A model generated the notes under the pieces. It was given only the letters and a program-made list of their open reading frames with translations. It had not been told where the DNA came from and ran no database searches. From NCBI RefSeq assembly GCF_027257935.1, contig NZ_JANZKW010000004.1, forward strand, positions 124,001 to 188,000: a stretch of 64,000 nucleotides of DNA, read 5' to 3'. Below are positions 1-8,061 of this stretch, piece by piece. The stretch comes from Chitinimonas sp. BJYL2 (GTDB lineage Bacteria; Pseudomonadota; Gammaproteobacteria; Burkholderiales; Chitinimonadaceae). The translations under genes were made by a program, and so were the position numbers. Position 1 is the first letter of the stretch; the number at the start of each line of letters is the position of its first letter.

Positions 1-442
1 CTTGCGGCACCGGGTCGGCCTGCTGGCGGCGGCTGGCGGCATCGCCCCCGGCACTGATCTGCCAGGCAATGCGCTGGCCGGTGTAACGCTGCAGGGTGGC
101 GGCGTTTTTGGCTGCATACACGGGCGAGCCCCACGCGGCTTCAAACTCGGTGAGCAGCGTGAGCTTGCGGGTATCGCGCGCCAGATAGCCGGTCACGATC
201 CAGCTCTCTTCCCCGGCGGGATCATGCGGAATCTGGATGCCGTCAAACCCGGCCAGCTCGGCCGCGCGGGCCACCTGGTGCAGGTAATCAAAATGGTTGA
301 ACCGCTCGCCGCGCGGGTCGCTGACGCCTTTACCCAGCGGCGATGGCGCACCGGCATCGCGCTCGCCACGGCGAACAATGGCGCTGGTGCCCGGCCGTAC
401 ATCGCCCGCCGTTGGCACCTGCCAGAAAAATTGCAAAGACAT
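1..442 (-). CDS. SsuD-like LLM flavin monooxygenase (partial, 3' end off window)
   Basis: The 147 visible codons start with MSLQFFWQVPTAGD and continue through FNHFDYLHQVARAAE, AGFDGIQIPHDP and the LTLLTEFEAAWGSPVYAAKNAATLQ segment. This is the N-terminal half of the SsuD alkanesulfonate monooxygenase branch of the bacterial luciferase-like family. Such enzymes use FMNH2 and O2 to cleave a C-S bond and release sulfite in the cytoplasm. The ATG at 442 has a GGGAG-type ribosome binding site. The gene is divergent from the DszA-like gene at 786 and has its own sigma-54 promoter at 488-503. The substrate is not known, and the C-terminal half lies outside the window. Confidence 0.85.
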   Translation of the reverse strand, partial: MSLQFFWQVPTAGDVRPGTSAIVRRGERDAGAPSPLGKGVSDPRGERFNHFDYLHQVARAAELAGFDGIQIPHDPAGEESWIVTGYLARDTRKLTLLTEFEAAWGSPVYAAKNAATLQRYTGQRIAWQISAGGDAASRRQQADPVPQ

Positions 443-487
443 GGTCACTCCCAGCCATCAAGGCTTGCTGTGTGGTGAGCCAGACTT

Positions 488-503
488 TGCAGAATCCGTG
501 CCG
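488..503 (-). promoter_or_regulatory. sigma-54 promoter of the SsuD-like gene
   Basis: On the minus strand this reads CGGCACG-GATT-CTGCA, with the GG and GC elements exactly 10 bases apart. It lies about 46 bases before the ATG at 442, a spacing suited to a sigma-54 start site. Confidence 0.7.
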
Positions 504-635
504 TCCGAGTCGGTGGGCAACAAGAGGCTGCGCAAACCCTTGTGGCAGCAGCGTCGGTGCATGCCAACCGCGCGGCGGCGGTGCGGTTTGATCGCTCAAT
601 CGATGCTGGAAACGCCAACACCTTGCTGCGCGGGC

Positions 636-651
636 TGCTGGGTTTTCAGCA
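636..651. promoter_or_regulatory. candidate SfnR upstream activator site
   Basis: Perfect palindrome TGCTG-GGTTTT-CAGCA between the two divergent sigma-54 promoters. It is 65 bp before the -24 element of the promoter at 717 and about 130 bp from the one at 488-503. A near-identical site is at 5277-5292 and related ones at 22831-22881. Assignment to SfnR is inferred from position. Confidence 0.5.
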
Positions 652-716
652 TCCCGGGCCGGGGCCCGTCCACGCCAAACCCCGTGGCAGCAAGGGTTGA
701 TGGCTGCGGGAGCGCG

Positions 717-732
717 TGGCATGGAATCTGCA
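717..732 (+). promoter_or_regulatory. sigma-54 promoter of DszA-like gene 1
   Basis: TGGCATG-GAAT-CTGCA with GG-N10-GC spacing, 54 bases before the ATG at 786. Confidence 0.75.
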
Positions 733-785
733 AAACACCGGGCCATTGCATCCACTTAGCGATGCCACCAACCGGAACCCGCACC

Positions 786-2150
786 ATGAGCCAACGCCGC
801 CGACAACTCGCCCTCAATGCCTTCTTCATGCGCTTTGGCCACCACCCGGCCGCCTGGCGTCACGCCAGCCAGCGCGATAGCGGCCGCCCCGATGCGGCTT
901 ACTGGATCCGCATGGCGCAGCTGGCCGAACAAGGGAAATTCGATACCTTCTTCCTGGCCGACTTTATCGGCCGCAGCGGCGATGGCCTGGCCGGCAGCAG
1001 CCGCGCCGGCATCAGCTTCCAGTTCGAGCCGTTCACGCTGCTCTCCGCCATTGCTACCCAAACCCGCCACATCGGCCTGGTGGCCACGGTGAACACCAAC
1101 TTCACCCATCCGTACAACGTGGCGCGGCAGTTTGCCTCGCTCGACCATATCAGCGGCGGCCGCGCGGGCTGGAATGTGGTGTCCTCGTTCAACCCCAGCA
1201 CCGGCAAGAACTTTGGCCTGCCCACCCCATCGCGCGAGGAACGCTACGGCCGCGCGGCCGAGTTCCTCACGCTGAGCAAGCAGCTATGGGATAGCTGGGA
1301 CGACGAAGCGTTTGATCACCCCAACCGCCAGACCGGCCAGTTCTTTGATCCGCGCCACGCGCACCCGGTGCAACACCAGGGCGACTACTTCCACGCCGAG
1401 GGCCTGCTGGATGTGGCCCGCCCGATCCAGGGTTACCCGGTGATCGTGCAGGCCGGCAACTCGGAACAAGGCAAGGAGTTCTGCGCCGAACACGCCGAAA
1501 TGACCTATTGCTCGGCACAAAGCATCGACGTGGGCCAGGCCTACTATCGCGATGTGAAAAGCCGCATGGCCAAGTTCGGCCGCGACCCGGATGAACTGTT
1601 CGTCACCCCCGGCCTCTCGGTAGTGGTGCGCGAAAGCGCGCAGGAAGCGCGCGAGATTTTCGAAGAACTGCAAAACGCGGTGGATTTCAGCCGTGGCGTG
1701 CAGCTAATGGGCCTGGACGTGAGCGGCCTGCCGCTCGACGAGCCGCTACCGGCCGACCTGACGCCCTATTTGGGCAAGAGCGACAACGGCGTCGGCCGCA
1801 CCCAGCAACTGATCGAGCTGGCCCGCCGCGAAAACCTCACCATCCGCCAACTGGCACTGCGCTTCAGCGTGGCCAAGGGGCATATCCAGGTCGTGGGCTC
1901 GCCCACCGAGGTGGCCGATACCATCCAGGAATGGTTCGAAGGCCATGCGGCCGATGGCTTCAATGTGGTGCCGCCGTTGCTGCCCAGTGGCTTTGAGGAT
2001 TTTGTGACGCTAGTCGTACCGGAGCTGCAGCGTCGTGGTTTGTTCCGCAAGGAATATACGGGTAAGACTTATCGGGAGAATTTGGGGTTGCGGACGCCGG
2101 GGAATCAGCACGCGAGCGTCCTTGCCAAAGATGAGGCTATTGCCGTCTGA
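786..2150 (+). CDS. DszA/NtaA-family FMN-dependent monooxygenase 1
   Basis: A 454-residue protein of the NtaA/SnaA/DszA branch of luciferase-like monooxygenases. Family hallmarks include FFMRFGHHPAAWR at the N-terminus, a KFDTFFLADF segment, HIGLVATVNTNFTHPYNVARQFASLDH, SGGRAGWNVVSS and GYPVIVQAGNS, ending with a typical VPELQRRGLFRKEYTG tail. Length fits the family (about 440-460). These enzymes use FMNH2 from a separate reductase (SsuE-type, 8062 or 22105) to oxidise sulfones, nitrilotriacetate and similar compounds. The open frame extends far upstream, but the ATG at 786 matches the family start and follows the sigma-54 promoter. It probably feeds the DszB-like enzyme at 4013. The true substrate is unknown. 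Confidence 0.88.
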   Translation: MSQRRRQLALNAFFMRFGHHPAAWRHASQRDSGRPDAAYWIRMAQLAEQGKFDTFFLADFIGRSGDGLAGSSRAGISFQFEPFTLLSAIATQTRHIGLVATVNTNFTHPYNVARQFASLDHISGGRAGWNVVSSFNPSTGKNFGLPTPSREERYGRAAEFLTLSKQLWDSWDDEAFDHPNRQTGQFFDPRHAHPVQHQGDYFHAEGLLDVARPIQGYPVIVQAGNSEQGKEFCAEHAEMTYCSAQSIDVGQAYYRDVKSRMAKFGRDPDELFVTPGLSVVVRESAQEAREIFEELQNAVDFSRGVQLMGLDVSGLPLDEPLPADLTPYLGKSDNGVGRTQQLIELARRENLTIRQLALRFSVAKGHIQVVGSPTEVADTIQEWFEGHAADGFNVVPPLLPSGFEDFVTLVVPELQRRGLFRKEYTGKTYRENLGLRTPGNQHASVLAKDEAIAV

Positions 2151-2154
2151 CAAC

Positions 2155-2203
2155 GCATAATCTGCAAACTCGAGAAAATCAATTCGAGACTTGCAGATTA
2201 TGC
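2155..2203. repeat. long imperfect inverted repeat at cassette insertion point
   Basis: Arms GCATAATCTGCAA and TTGCAGATTATGC (13 bp, perfect) enclose an inner CTCGA/TCGAG pair, with one unpaired base on one side and two on the other. It begins just after the stop of the DszA-like gene and abuts the lone attC. No T-tract follows, so terminator function is uncertain. It may be the folded target next to which the cassette was inserted. Confidence 0.55.
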
Positions 2204-2297
2204 CTAACGTTGGAAGCAACCTGCCGCCGGAATGCCGTAAGCATGGAGGGAACCCAAAGCGCAGCTTTGGGCGGTCAGGTTGACTGAAAATTTAGGC
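2202..2297 (-). repeat. lone attC recombination site
   Basis: Read on the minus strand it starts with GCCTAAA (variant R'') and ends with GTTAGGC (R'). Between them it is almost identical to the attC at 37712-37807, including the CAACCTGACCGCCCAAAGC left arm and the GGCGGCAGGTT right arm. It lies directly after the gene at 2300-3847, as in a normal cassette, but 30 kb from the integrase and in reverse orientation. Confidence 0.92.
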
Positions 2298-3860
2298 ATT
2301 TAGTCCAACCTACTATCGACTTTACATTCGATACCATTATCTAAGAGGACTTTACCAAAAGCTTCAGCGTACGCTTTTTTAGGCTCGATAGATTGTATAT
2401 CCCAATCGTCATCCTTGCTTGGTGTCGGTCGGGCGGGCACAGCCCATCCGGATTTATAATTTTTCCGGCCTATCCCATTGTCCTTCAGCCACTTCGCCAT
2501 ACCATGCCTAGTGTCTGAAACAATAACCCAAGCGAAACCACACATGCCTGCGAATATTGGCGGACTGTCACTTAGAGTCATAGGTATTGGAGTGCATAAA
2601 TGTGCTGCTTTCTCTCCTGCCTCATGCGCTCTACGATATATATCGGCCCACTTGGCATCACCAATTAATTCTGGGGGTGCGATGTTTTGTAGTGGCGCCT
2701 CAAGATCTGCATCAACAGGCTCTGAGTGAGGATACGCTGTCACAAGTCGTGGAGGCTCTCCACTTTTAACCATCCAACCTGTTTGGATTATCGCCGTTCG
2801 ATCATTACGACCCCGGATCTCTATAAGAGCACCATAATTTATTCCGAAATTACTGTTTTTTACGCGAAATATTAAGGCCTTGGACATGGCCCCCGATATT
2901 TGATCAGATAGATACTTCCAGTCATTTCGTGTGATACCCAGAGACTCTGTAAAAAATTTTGCTTTGGGGGCGCCATCGGGGTGCTCTGGATTGAGAAGAT
3001 AATTTCTAACTTTATTTTCATCGCATTGAAAATCCAATTTTTCAGCGTTCTCTCCTGCATAGAATTCTACCCCTTCGACATCTGGATTTTTTTGCAAGTA
3101 ATCTAGAATCGCGACGGCTAGTTGCTGCCGGTGGTCTAGTTTTGACTTGCCTTCTAATCGAGATGCGGATAATAGCCCCCGTTTAGATGGTTGGCTCATT
3201 TTTAGTGATGGAGGTGAGTTCGCATGGAATACTTCTGGATCAACTAGTATCGGCTTGGAGTTGGCACCATATGAGTCTGCAATGGATTTGCCTACCTCGC
3301 GATCATAATCACTCCTGCAATACAAATTGCCGTCTTCAATATATGCGCCATCAATTAATGAAAAAAGCTTTATGTGTATTGGGTTGCCCGTATCTATCCG
3401 GGTGGCGCCAAGATAAGGGCTAAACGATTTTGTTTGGTTGTCGATTGCCTCGGCGGCTTCTTGCGTTATGGAAGGAAGAACAATAGTCCATATAGACTTT
3501 CTTGCTAGTTCAAATGGAAATTCTATGGTGTTAACGGTATGCCAGTCATCGCTCAATGACTCTGCAAAGTCACATAGTATTAGCTTGTACAGTCCCATGT
3601 CCGCAGACATGCTTTGGCTAATAAACCTGGAATTTTTAACAGGAGAAACTTCTGTAGATACTGAGCTGATTTTATAGGCCATCAAGTGCGGCAATAAATC
3701 GCCGCGTAAAACTTGACTCTTTATTCCCAAGTCACGGTGTTGGGCCGACGAAACAATCTTCGACGTGCATGGAGGACCGTAAAAAACACCCAGCTCTGGG
3801 TGATTTGCATTAAAAAAGAATGCATACGCTCTGTGCTTTGCCTGCATCTCGAATGCCTAA
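2208..3860 (-). mobile_element. solitary integron gene cassette
   Basis: The unit runs on the minus strand from a GTTAGGC junction (3861-3855) through one gene to the G of GTTAGGC in the attC (2208), giving 1,653 bp. The gene is clearly AT-richer than its neighbours. Removing the cassette leaves ACACG joined to TTAGGC, so the target itself carried a GTTAGGC core. It interrupts the space between the DszA-like and DszB-like genes. Confidence 0.85.
2300..3847 (-). CDS. cassette-borne DUF6883 fusion protein of unknown function
   Basis: A 515-residue soluble protein with no signal peptide. Residues about 1-215 match nothing I recognise. Residues about 270-375 look like DUF6883 (YLLNPEHPDGAPKAKFF, then an ILIFRVKN-like strand and PPRLVTAYP), a small domain often seen with toxins and phage proteins. 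Residues about 395-515 (AHEAGEKAA, CGFAWVIV, AKWLKDNGIGRKNY, KKAYAEAFGKVL, DSRLD) resemble a domain common in phage and bacterial hypothetical proteins. Start is the ATG at 3847, 13 bases inside the cassette boundary. Composition differs strongly from the flanking sulfur genes, consistent with acquisition. A role in phage-host or toxin biology is only a guess. Confidence 0.75.
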   Translation of the reverse strand: MQAKHRAYAFFFNANHPELGVFYGPPCTSKIVSSAQHRDLGIKSQVLRGDLLPHLMAYKISSVSTEVSPVKNSRFISQSMSADMGLYKLILCDFAESLSDDWHTVNTIEFPFELARKSIWTIVLPSITQEAAEAIDNQTKSFSPYLGATRIDTGNPIHIKLFSLIDGAYIEDGNLYCRSDYDREVGKSIADSYGANSKPILVDPEVFHANSPPSLKMSQPSKRGLLSASRLEGKSKLDHRQQLAVAILDYLQKNPDVEGVEFYAGENAEKLDFQCDENKVRNYLLNPEHPDGAPKAKFFTESLGITRNDWKYLSDQISGAMSKALIFRVKNSNFGINYGALIEIRGRNDRTAIIQTGWMVKSGEPPRLVTAYPHSEPVDADLEAPLQNIAPPELIGDAKWADIYRRAHEAGEKAAHLCTPIPMTLSDSPPIFAGMCGFAWVIVSDTRHGMAKWLKDNGIGRKNYKSGWAVPARPTPSKDDDWDIQSIEPKKAYAEAFGKVLLDNGIECKVDSRLD

Positions 3861-3914
3861 CGTGTCTGTAACCAGATATGCCTCGCAGAGTATCCGCTGC
3901 ACACCAACCGCCGC

Positions 3915-3932
3915 ATCACCCAAATGGGTGAA
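3915..3932. repeat. palindrome shared with the integrase flank
   Basis: ATCACCCAAATGGGTGAA, whose reverse complement differs by one base from TTCACCCATATGGGTGAT at 32527-32544 beside the end of intI. It sits 55 bp outside the lone cassette. It may be a regulator site or a mark of a shared insertion context; no function is shown. Confidence 0.4.
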
Positions 3933-3963
3933 ACACACCCACAAATCTAGCAGCAATAAAAAA

Positions 3964-3987
3964 AGCCCACCCCGCAAAGGGTGGGCT
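3964..3987 (-). terminator. Rho-independent terminator of DszB-like gene 1
   Basis: Stem AGCCCACCC/GGGTGGGCT with a 6-base loop. On the minus strand it is followed by a run of T (plus-strand A run at 3957-3964). It is 26 bases beyond the stop at 4013. Confidence 0.85.
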
Positions 3988-4012
3988 TCTTCACATCCAC
4001 AAGCAACAACCA

Positions 4013-5065
4013 TCAAGCCGCCAACTTCCTCCGCTCCGCCAGCACCTCGGCCAGCGGCTGCGGATCAATCCACGCACGCACATCAAAGTCTGCCGGGATG
4101 TAGCCGTGGGCCAGCAGGAAGTCCTTGTAGTTGCTCAGTGCATCAATCGCCCAGGCATCCAAGGTGGTGCCTTGGTGCAGATGGGCGTCGCGGCCGTAGG
4201 CGGCGCGGACCCATTCGTCGGTGCTGCCTGATTCGCTGGCGATGAAGGCGATGGTTTCGGCCGGGTGGGCGGCGGACCAGTCGGCGATATCGACGATGCG
4301 GTTGAGGAAGCGCTTGACCAGATCGGGGCGCTTTTCCAGCAGGGCGCGGTCGACGGTGATGGGGCGCGGGGCGCCGTTGTTCGCGCGCACGGCCGGATCG
4401 GGGTGCTGGCGGATGTCGTAGACCAGGTGGGTGCCGCTGGTGTGGTGGGTTTCGAGGCCACGGGCGCCTTTAACGAACACGGCATCCACGTCGCCACGTT
4501 GCAGCGCTTCGATCACGGCGTTGTAACCGCCACCGCGACGGCCACCGCCGCCGGTGGAGGCCGGCAGGCCCGGTTGGCCGGCGTCGATGTTCACAAAGGT
4601 GGCATCGGCCTCGGTGAGCCCGCCGACTTGCAGGGTAACGGCAAAGCCGCGTTCGGCACCGGCACGGCCGTGATCGATACTGTTGTGGTGCACGGGCAGG
4701 CCCAGGCGTTTGCCCTTGAGGTCGGCCGGGGTTTTGATGCCCGAATTCGGCAGACTGAGGATGCCCTGGAATTCATCGATCCAGTTCAGGCCGATCACCA
4801 CCGTATCGGCACCGCGCGACTTGGCCCAGATGGCGGGCACGTTGCCGCCCTGGCGGAAGGAGTTTTGCAGGTGGTGGTCGTAGTGCGATTCGCGCAGGGC
4901 CGGGTCGTTGGTTTCTTGCAGAGTCTGGATGGCGATTTGCTCGGGGGCGAACTCTTCGCGGAACCAGCCCAGTTGGGCAGCGAGGCCCAGCGGGGTGGGC
5001 ACGGGGCAGCGGGTGTACCAGATTTCGTTGACGGCCTGTTGGTTGGCGGCTTGCTGGGTAGTCAT
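4013..5065 (-). CDS. DszB-like putative desulfinase 1 (SBP fold, no signal peptide)
   Basis: A 350-residue protein with the periplasmic-binding-protein fold of the SsuA/DszB group but no signal peptide or lipobox, so it should be cytoplasmic. The N-terminal YTRCPVP aligns with SNCPVP of DszB, placing Cys20 at the catalytic cysteine. His61, Arg71 and Gly74 reproduce the His60-Arg70-Gly73 spacing of DszB exactly. Later segments include NVPAIWAKS, GADTVVIGLNW, IKTPADLKGKRLGLP, and RPITVDRALLEKRPDLVKRF. DszB releases sulfite from an aromatic sulfinate, and a DszA-like enzyme is encoded close by. A generic annotation would call it an ABC substrate-binding protein; the catalytic residues argue for an enzyme. 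A sigma-54 promoter lies at 5161-5176. Confidence 0.75.
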   Translation of the reverse strand: MTTQQAANQQAVNEIWYTRCPVPTPLGLAAQLGWFREEFAPEQIAIQTLQETNDPALRESHYDHHLQNSFRQGGNVPAIWAKSRGADTVVIGLNWIDEFQGILSLPNSGIKTPADLKGKRLGLPVHHNSIDHGRAGAERGFAVTLQVGGLTEADATFVNIDAGQPGLPASTGGGGRRGGGYNAVIEALQRGDVDAVFVKGARGLETHHTSGTHLVYDIRQHPDPAVRANNGAPRPITVDRALLEKRPDLVKRFLNRIVDIADWSAAHPAETIAFIASESGSTDEWVRAAYGRDAHLHQGTTLDAWAIDALSNYKDFLLAHGYIPADFDVRAWIDPQPLAEVLAERRKLAA

Positions 5066-5160
5066 GCGTTACTCCATTTAGCTTGGAAACGGCGTTGGCG
5101 GGATTGGCGAAGATCAAGAAGCACGGCCACGGGTGAACCGGCTTCTGCCAAGCCTCTTTC

Positions 5161-5176
5161 AGCATGGGTTGTGCCA
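5161..5176 (-). promoter_or_regulatory. sigma-54 promoter of DszB-like gene 1
   Basis: Minus strand TGGCACA-ACCC-ATGCT with GG-N10-GC spacing, 96 bases before the ATG at 5065. Confidence 0.72.
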
Positions 5177-5276
5177 ATTGGGCGCCGGCTTTGTCTGCGG
5201 CACACAAGGCACTGATTTGATTGAATATATTGAGCAGCCACCCTATGCAGCCCGCTAGCCCGCAGCGCAGGCGGCT

Positions 5277-5292
5277 TGCTGGCTTTTCAGCA
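5277..5292. promoter_or_regulatory. candidate SfnR upstream activator site
   Basis: TGCTG-GCTTTT-CAGCA, a perfect palindrome differing by one spacer base from the site at 636-651. It lies between two divergent sigma-54 promoters, about 100 bp from 5161-5176 and 157 bp from 5449-5464. The rest of the 450-bp gap (5066-5515) shows no gene. Confidence 0.5.
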
Positions 5293-5448
5293 TGCCAGGT
5301 GTTGGGGCTGTGTTTTTCGGGACAGGTGGCGGCGTTGTTCCGGTCCTGCCTCTGGGCACGTTGGCAGCCTGCCAAGGCGCGCTAAGCACTTGTAATCAAA
5401 GTGGAAAACCTGTGCGGCTTTCATACCCAAGCGCTATGAAGCCGGGGC

Positions 5449-5464
5449 TGGCACGCCGGCTGCT
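5449..5464 (+). promoter_or_regulatory. sigma-54 promoter of the TonB-dependent receptor gene
   Basis: TGGCACG-CCGG-CTGCT, a full -24 consensus with GG-N10-GC spacing, 52 bases before the ATG at 5516. Confidence 0.8.
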
Positions 5465-5515
5465 ATAGAACCAAGGAGAATTTTGCGTACCGTTAAAATT
5501 AATCCGGAGTTCTAA

Positions 5516-7873
5516 ATGGCTTTCCCGCTTTCTCCTCTTTCCCGCGCTGTGATCATTGCACTGGGTGCTTTGTCGCTCACGCCTTCGGCCTATGCCGATA
5601 CCCCCGCGGCCGATGCCGCCACCGAAGCCACCACGGCCGAATCCCAAACCGGCGCACAAGCCGAAGTGAGCGATCTGGGCAGCGTGGTGGTGACCGCTCA
5701 ACGTCGCAGCCAAAAGCTGCAGGATGTTCCCGTGCCCATCACCGCCATCAGCGGTGATGCGGTGCGCGACAAACAGATTGTGTCGTCGGCCGATGTAGAA
5801 CGGCTGGCACCGAACCTGTCGGGCCAGGCCACGGGCGGGCGCTCGGCCAAGCCGCGCTGGTTCTTGCGTGGCATTGGTACCAACGACCCGAACAACAACC
5901 AGGAAGGCCCGCTGGGCATTTACGTGGATGAGGTGGTGATCGGCCTGCAAACCAACCAGAACTTCCCCGTGTTTGATCTGGAGCGTGTGGAAGTGCTGCG
6001 CGGCCCGCAAGGCACCTTGTGGGGCAAGAACAATACGGGCGGCGCGATTCACTACATCAGCCGCAAGCCGCAGTTCAACAAGGAAGGCTACTTCCGCGTG
6101 GGTGCGGGCAACTACGGCACGCGTAATCTGGAGGCCGCGGGCAATAGCGAGCTGGTCAGCGAAACCGTGGCCGTGCGCGGCTCGGTGAGCTACGAAAAGC
6201 TCGATGGCTGGGCGCGCAATGTGGTGAATGACGATTACGGCCCCAAGCTCGAAGACTTTGCGGCCCGCGTGCAGTTGCTGGCCAATCTGGGCAATGGCGC
6301 AGATTTGCTGGTGAGCCTGCGCACCCGCCAGCGCGATGGCGGCAACCTGCCCGGTTATCTGGTGGGTGCCACCAGCGTGAACAATGTCACCACGCCTAAT
6401 GCTGACGGTGCCATCAAGCAAGGCGGCGGCAGCTACATTCCGCCTTATGGCGCCAACCCCAGCACCACCAGCGATTTCTGGGCGGGCGAAGGGAACAACG
6501 AACAGCAGAACCACGGCGGCACGATCAAGCTTAACTTCAAGCTGGGCGCCAACACCCTCACCGCGATCAGCGCGCGTGATTATGGCGATAGCGATGCCTA
6601 CAGCAGCGTAGGCGTGCCCGCCAACACGGTGATCGACCGCAACAGCACGCTCACCACCACCAGCTTCAGTCAGACCACACACGAGCTGCGCCTCACCTCG
6701 CCGGCTACCGGCCGCCTGAGCTGGATTCTGGGTGCTTACCGCTTTGACCAGCGTGCCGACAACTACGGCCAGACCGCGCGCTTTGCGGCCGGCACCACGA
6801 CCGAGCAGTACACCAGCAGCTCGTGGCTGCAAAACTCGCAAAGCACGGCGGTATTCGGCAACTTCCGTTTCAATATCGACGCGAAGAACGCCACCACGCT
6901 GGGCCTGCGCCAGACCAATGAGAAGAAGGACATCACCGAAACCACGCTGACGGCCACCGATACCGCCGCCAACAAGGGCATCGTGGATTTCCCCATCGCC
7001 AACGCCTGGTGGCAGGCCGGTGGCACTACGGGTACGGGCATTGTTGCGCCGCTCACGCTGTTCAAGGCCAACAAGGCCAACAAGTTCACCTGGGATCTGA
7101 CGCAGGAACACCGCGTATCGCCTACCTTGCTGGCCTTTGGCCGCGTAGCGACGGGTTTCCGCTCGGGCGGTTTCAATCAGTCCATCGTCAACGGCGCCAT
7201 CATCGAAACCCAGCCCGAAACGCTCACCGATTACGAGCTGGGCATCAAATCGAGCTGGCTCGATGGCAAGGTCACCGCCAACGCCGCGCTGTTCTACTAC
7301 GACATCAAAGACCTGCAACTGAACATCCAGCAGCAGGTGCCCGGCACCACCACAACCAGCGCCGCCGGCAGCTCGGACGGCAATATCAAGGGCTTTGAGC
7401 TGGAGCTGGACACGCAGATTACTGATCGCCTGCGCGTGAGCAATGCGCTGGGCCTGCTGCGCTCGGAATACACCAACTTCATCTACAAGGTAGGCCCGAC
7501 CACGCTGGACGCCAGCGGCAACGAGTTCTACCGCACACCCAAAGTGTCGTACCGGCTGGATGTGGATTACCGCGTACCGCTGGCAGGCGGCTACCAGCTC
7601 ACGCTGGGTAGCGACTGGTCGTACCGCAGCCACATCTTCCACAACGCTACGGTGCAAACCGACCCGAACCAGGAAACCCCGGCTTACTGGAACGGCAATG
7701 CCCGCGTGAGCCTGCAAAGCCCCAACAAGAGCTGGTCGGCCAATCTGTACGTCACCAACATCACTGATCAGAGCCAGAAGGTGCTTTCGCAGATCGTGAA
7801 TCAGCGTGGCGTGTACCCCACCAACTTTGCCCAGCCGCGCCGCTACGGCATCAACTTCACCACTCGCTGGTGA
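5516..7873 (+). CDS. TonB-dependent outer membrane receptor
   Basis: A 785-residue outer membrane receptor. Residues 1-28 form a signal peptide ending in SAYADT. A TonB-box-like stretch (GSVVVTAQRR) follows, then the plug domain (LQDVPVPITAISG, PRWFLRGIG, VFDLERVEVLRGPQGTLWGKNNTGGAIHY), and the remainder is a beta-barrel ending in the expected aromatic residue (FTTRW). It is divergent from DszB-like gene 1 and under a strong sigma-54 promoter, so it probably imports an organosulfur compound under sulfur starvation, powered by the TonB at 23057. The ligand cannot be read from the sequence. Confidence 0.9.
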   Translation: MAFPLSPLSRAVIIALGALSLTPSAYADTPAADAATEATTAESQTGAQAEVSDLGSVVVTAQRRSQKLQDVPVPITAISGDAVRDKQIVSSADVERLAPNLSGQATGGRSAKPRWFLRGIGTNDPNNNQEGPLGIYVDEVVIGLQTNQNFPVFDLERVEVLRGPQGTLWGKNNTGGAIHYISRKPQFNKEGYFRVGAGNYGTRNLEAAGNSELVSETVAVRGSVSYEKLDGWARNVVNDDYGPKLEDFAARVQLLANLGNGADLLVSLRTRQRDGGNLPGYLVGATSVNNVTTPNADGAIKQGGGSYIPPYGANPSTTSDFWAGEGNNEQQNHGGTIKLNFKLGANTLTAISARDYGDSDAYSSVGVPANTVIDRNSTLTTTSFSQTTHELRLTSPATGRLSWILGAYRFDQRADNYGQTARFAAGTTTEQYTSSSWLQNSQSTAVFGNFRFNIDAKNATTLGLRQTNEKKDITETTLTATDTAANKGIVDFPIANAWWQAGGTTGTGIVAPLTLFKANKANKFTWDLTQEHRVSPTLLAFGRVATGFRSGGFNQSIVNGAIIETQPETLTDYELGIKSSWLDGKVTANAALFYYDIKDLQLNIQQQVPGTTTTSAAGSSDGNIKGFELELDTQITDRLRVSNALGLLRSEYTNFIYKVGPTTLDASGNEFYRTPKVSYRLDVDYRVPLAGGYQLTLGSDWSYRSHIFHNATVQTDPNQETPAYWNGNARVSLQSPNKSWSANLYVTNITDQSQKVLSQIVNQRGVYPTNFAQPRRYGINFTTRW

Positions 7874-8061
7874 GTGCCTTGGGTACATAGAACGATGTCC
7901 GTATAGGCAACGGGGCCGCAGCGCCCGGGAAACCCGGGCGTTACAAAGCAGTGGGCAATCAGCAGCGGCACTCTCTGATTGACCCCACTCCCCCCGCCCT
8001 CGCCGCCGCGAGGGAGCCTCGCTGACGCTCGTTCGAAGTACCCGGATACATGGAGACAGTT

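Noticed and set aside
4013-5065. ABC sulfonate substrate-binding protein
   Set aside because: No signal peptide or lipobox and DszB catalytic residues are present, so an enzyme is more likely.
5396-7888. 830-codon open frame on the minus strand
   Set aside because: It lies opposite the TonB-dependent receptor, lacks any recognisable domain and reflects the GC-rich codon pattern of the real gene.
7874-8061. sigma-54 promoter for ssuE
   Set aside because: Only weak GG-N10-GC matches (AGGCAAC...CCGCA, TGGGCAA...CAGCG) without the TGGCA core seen at the other promoters.
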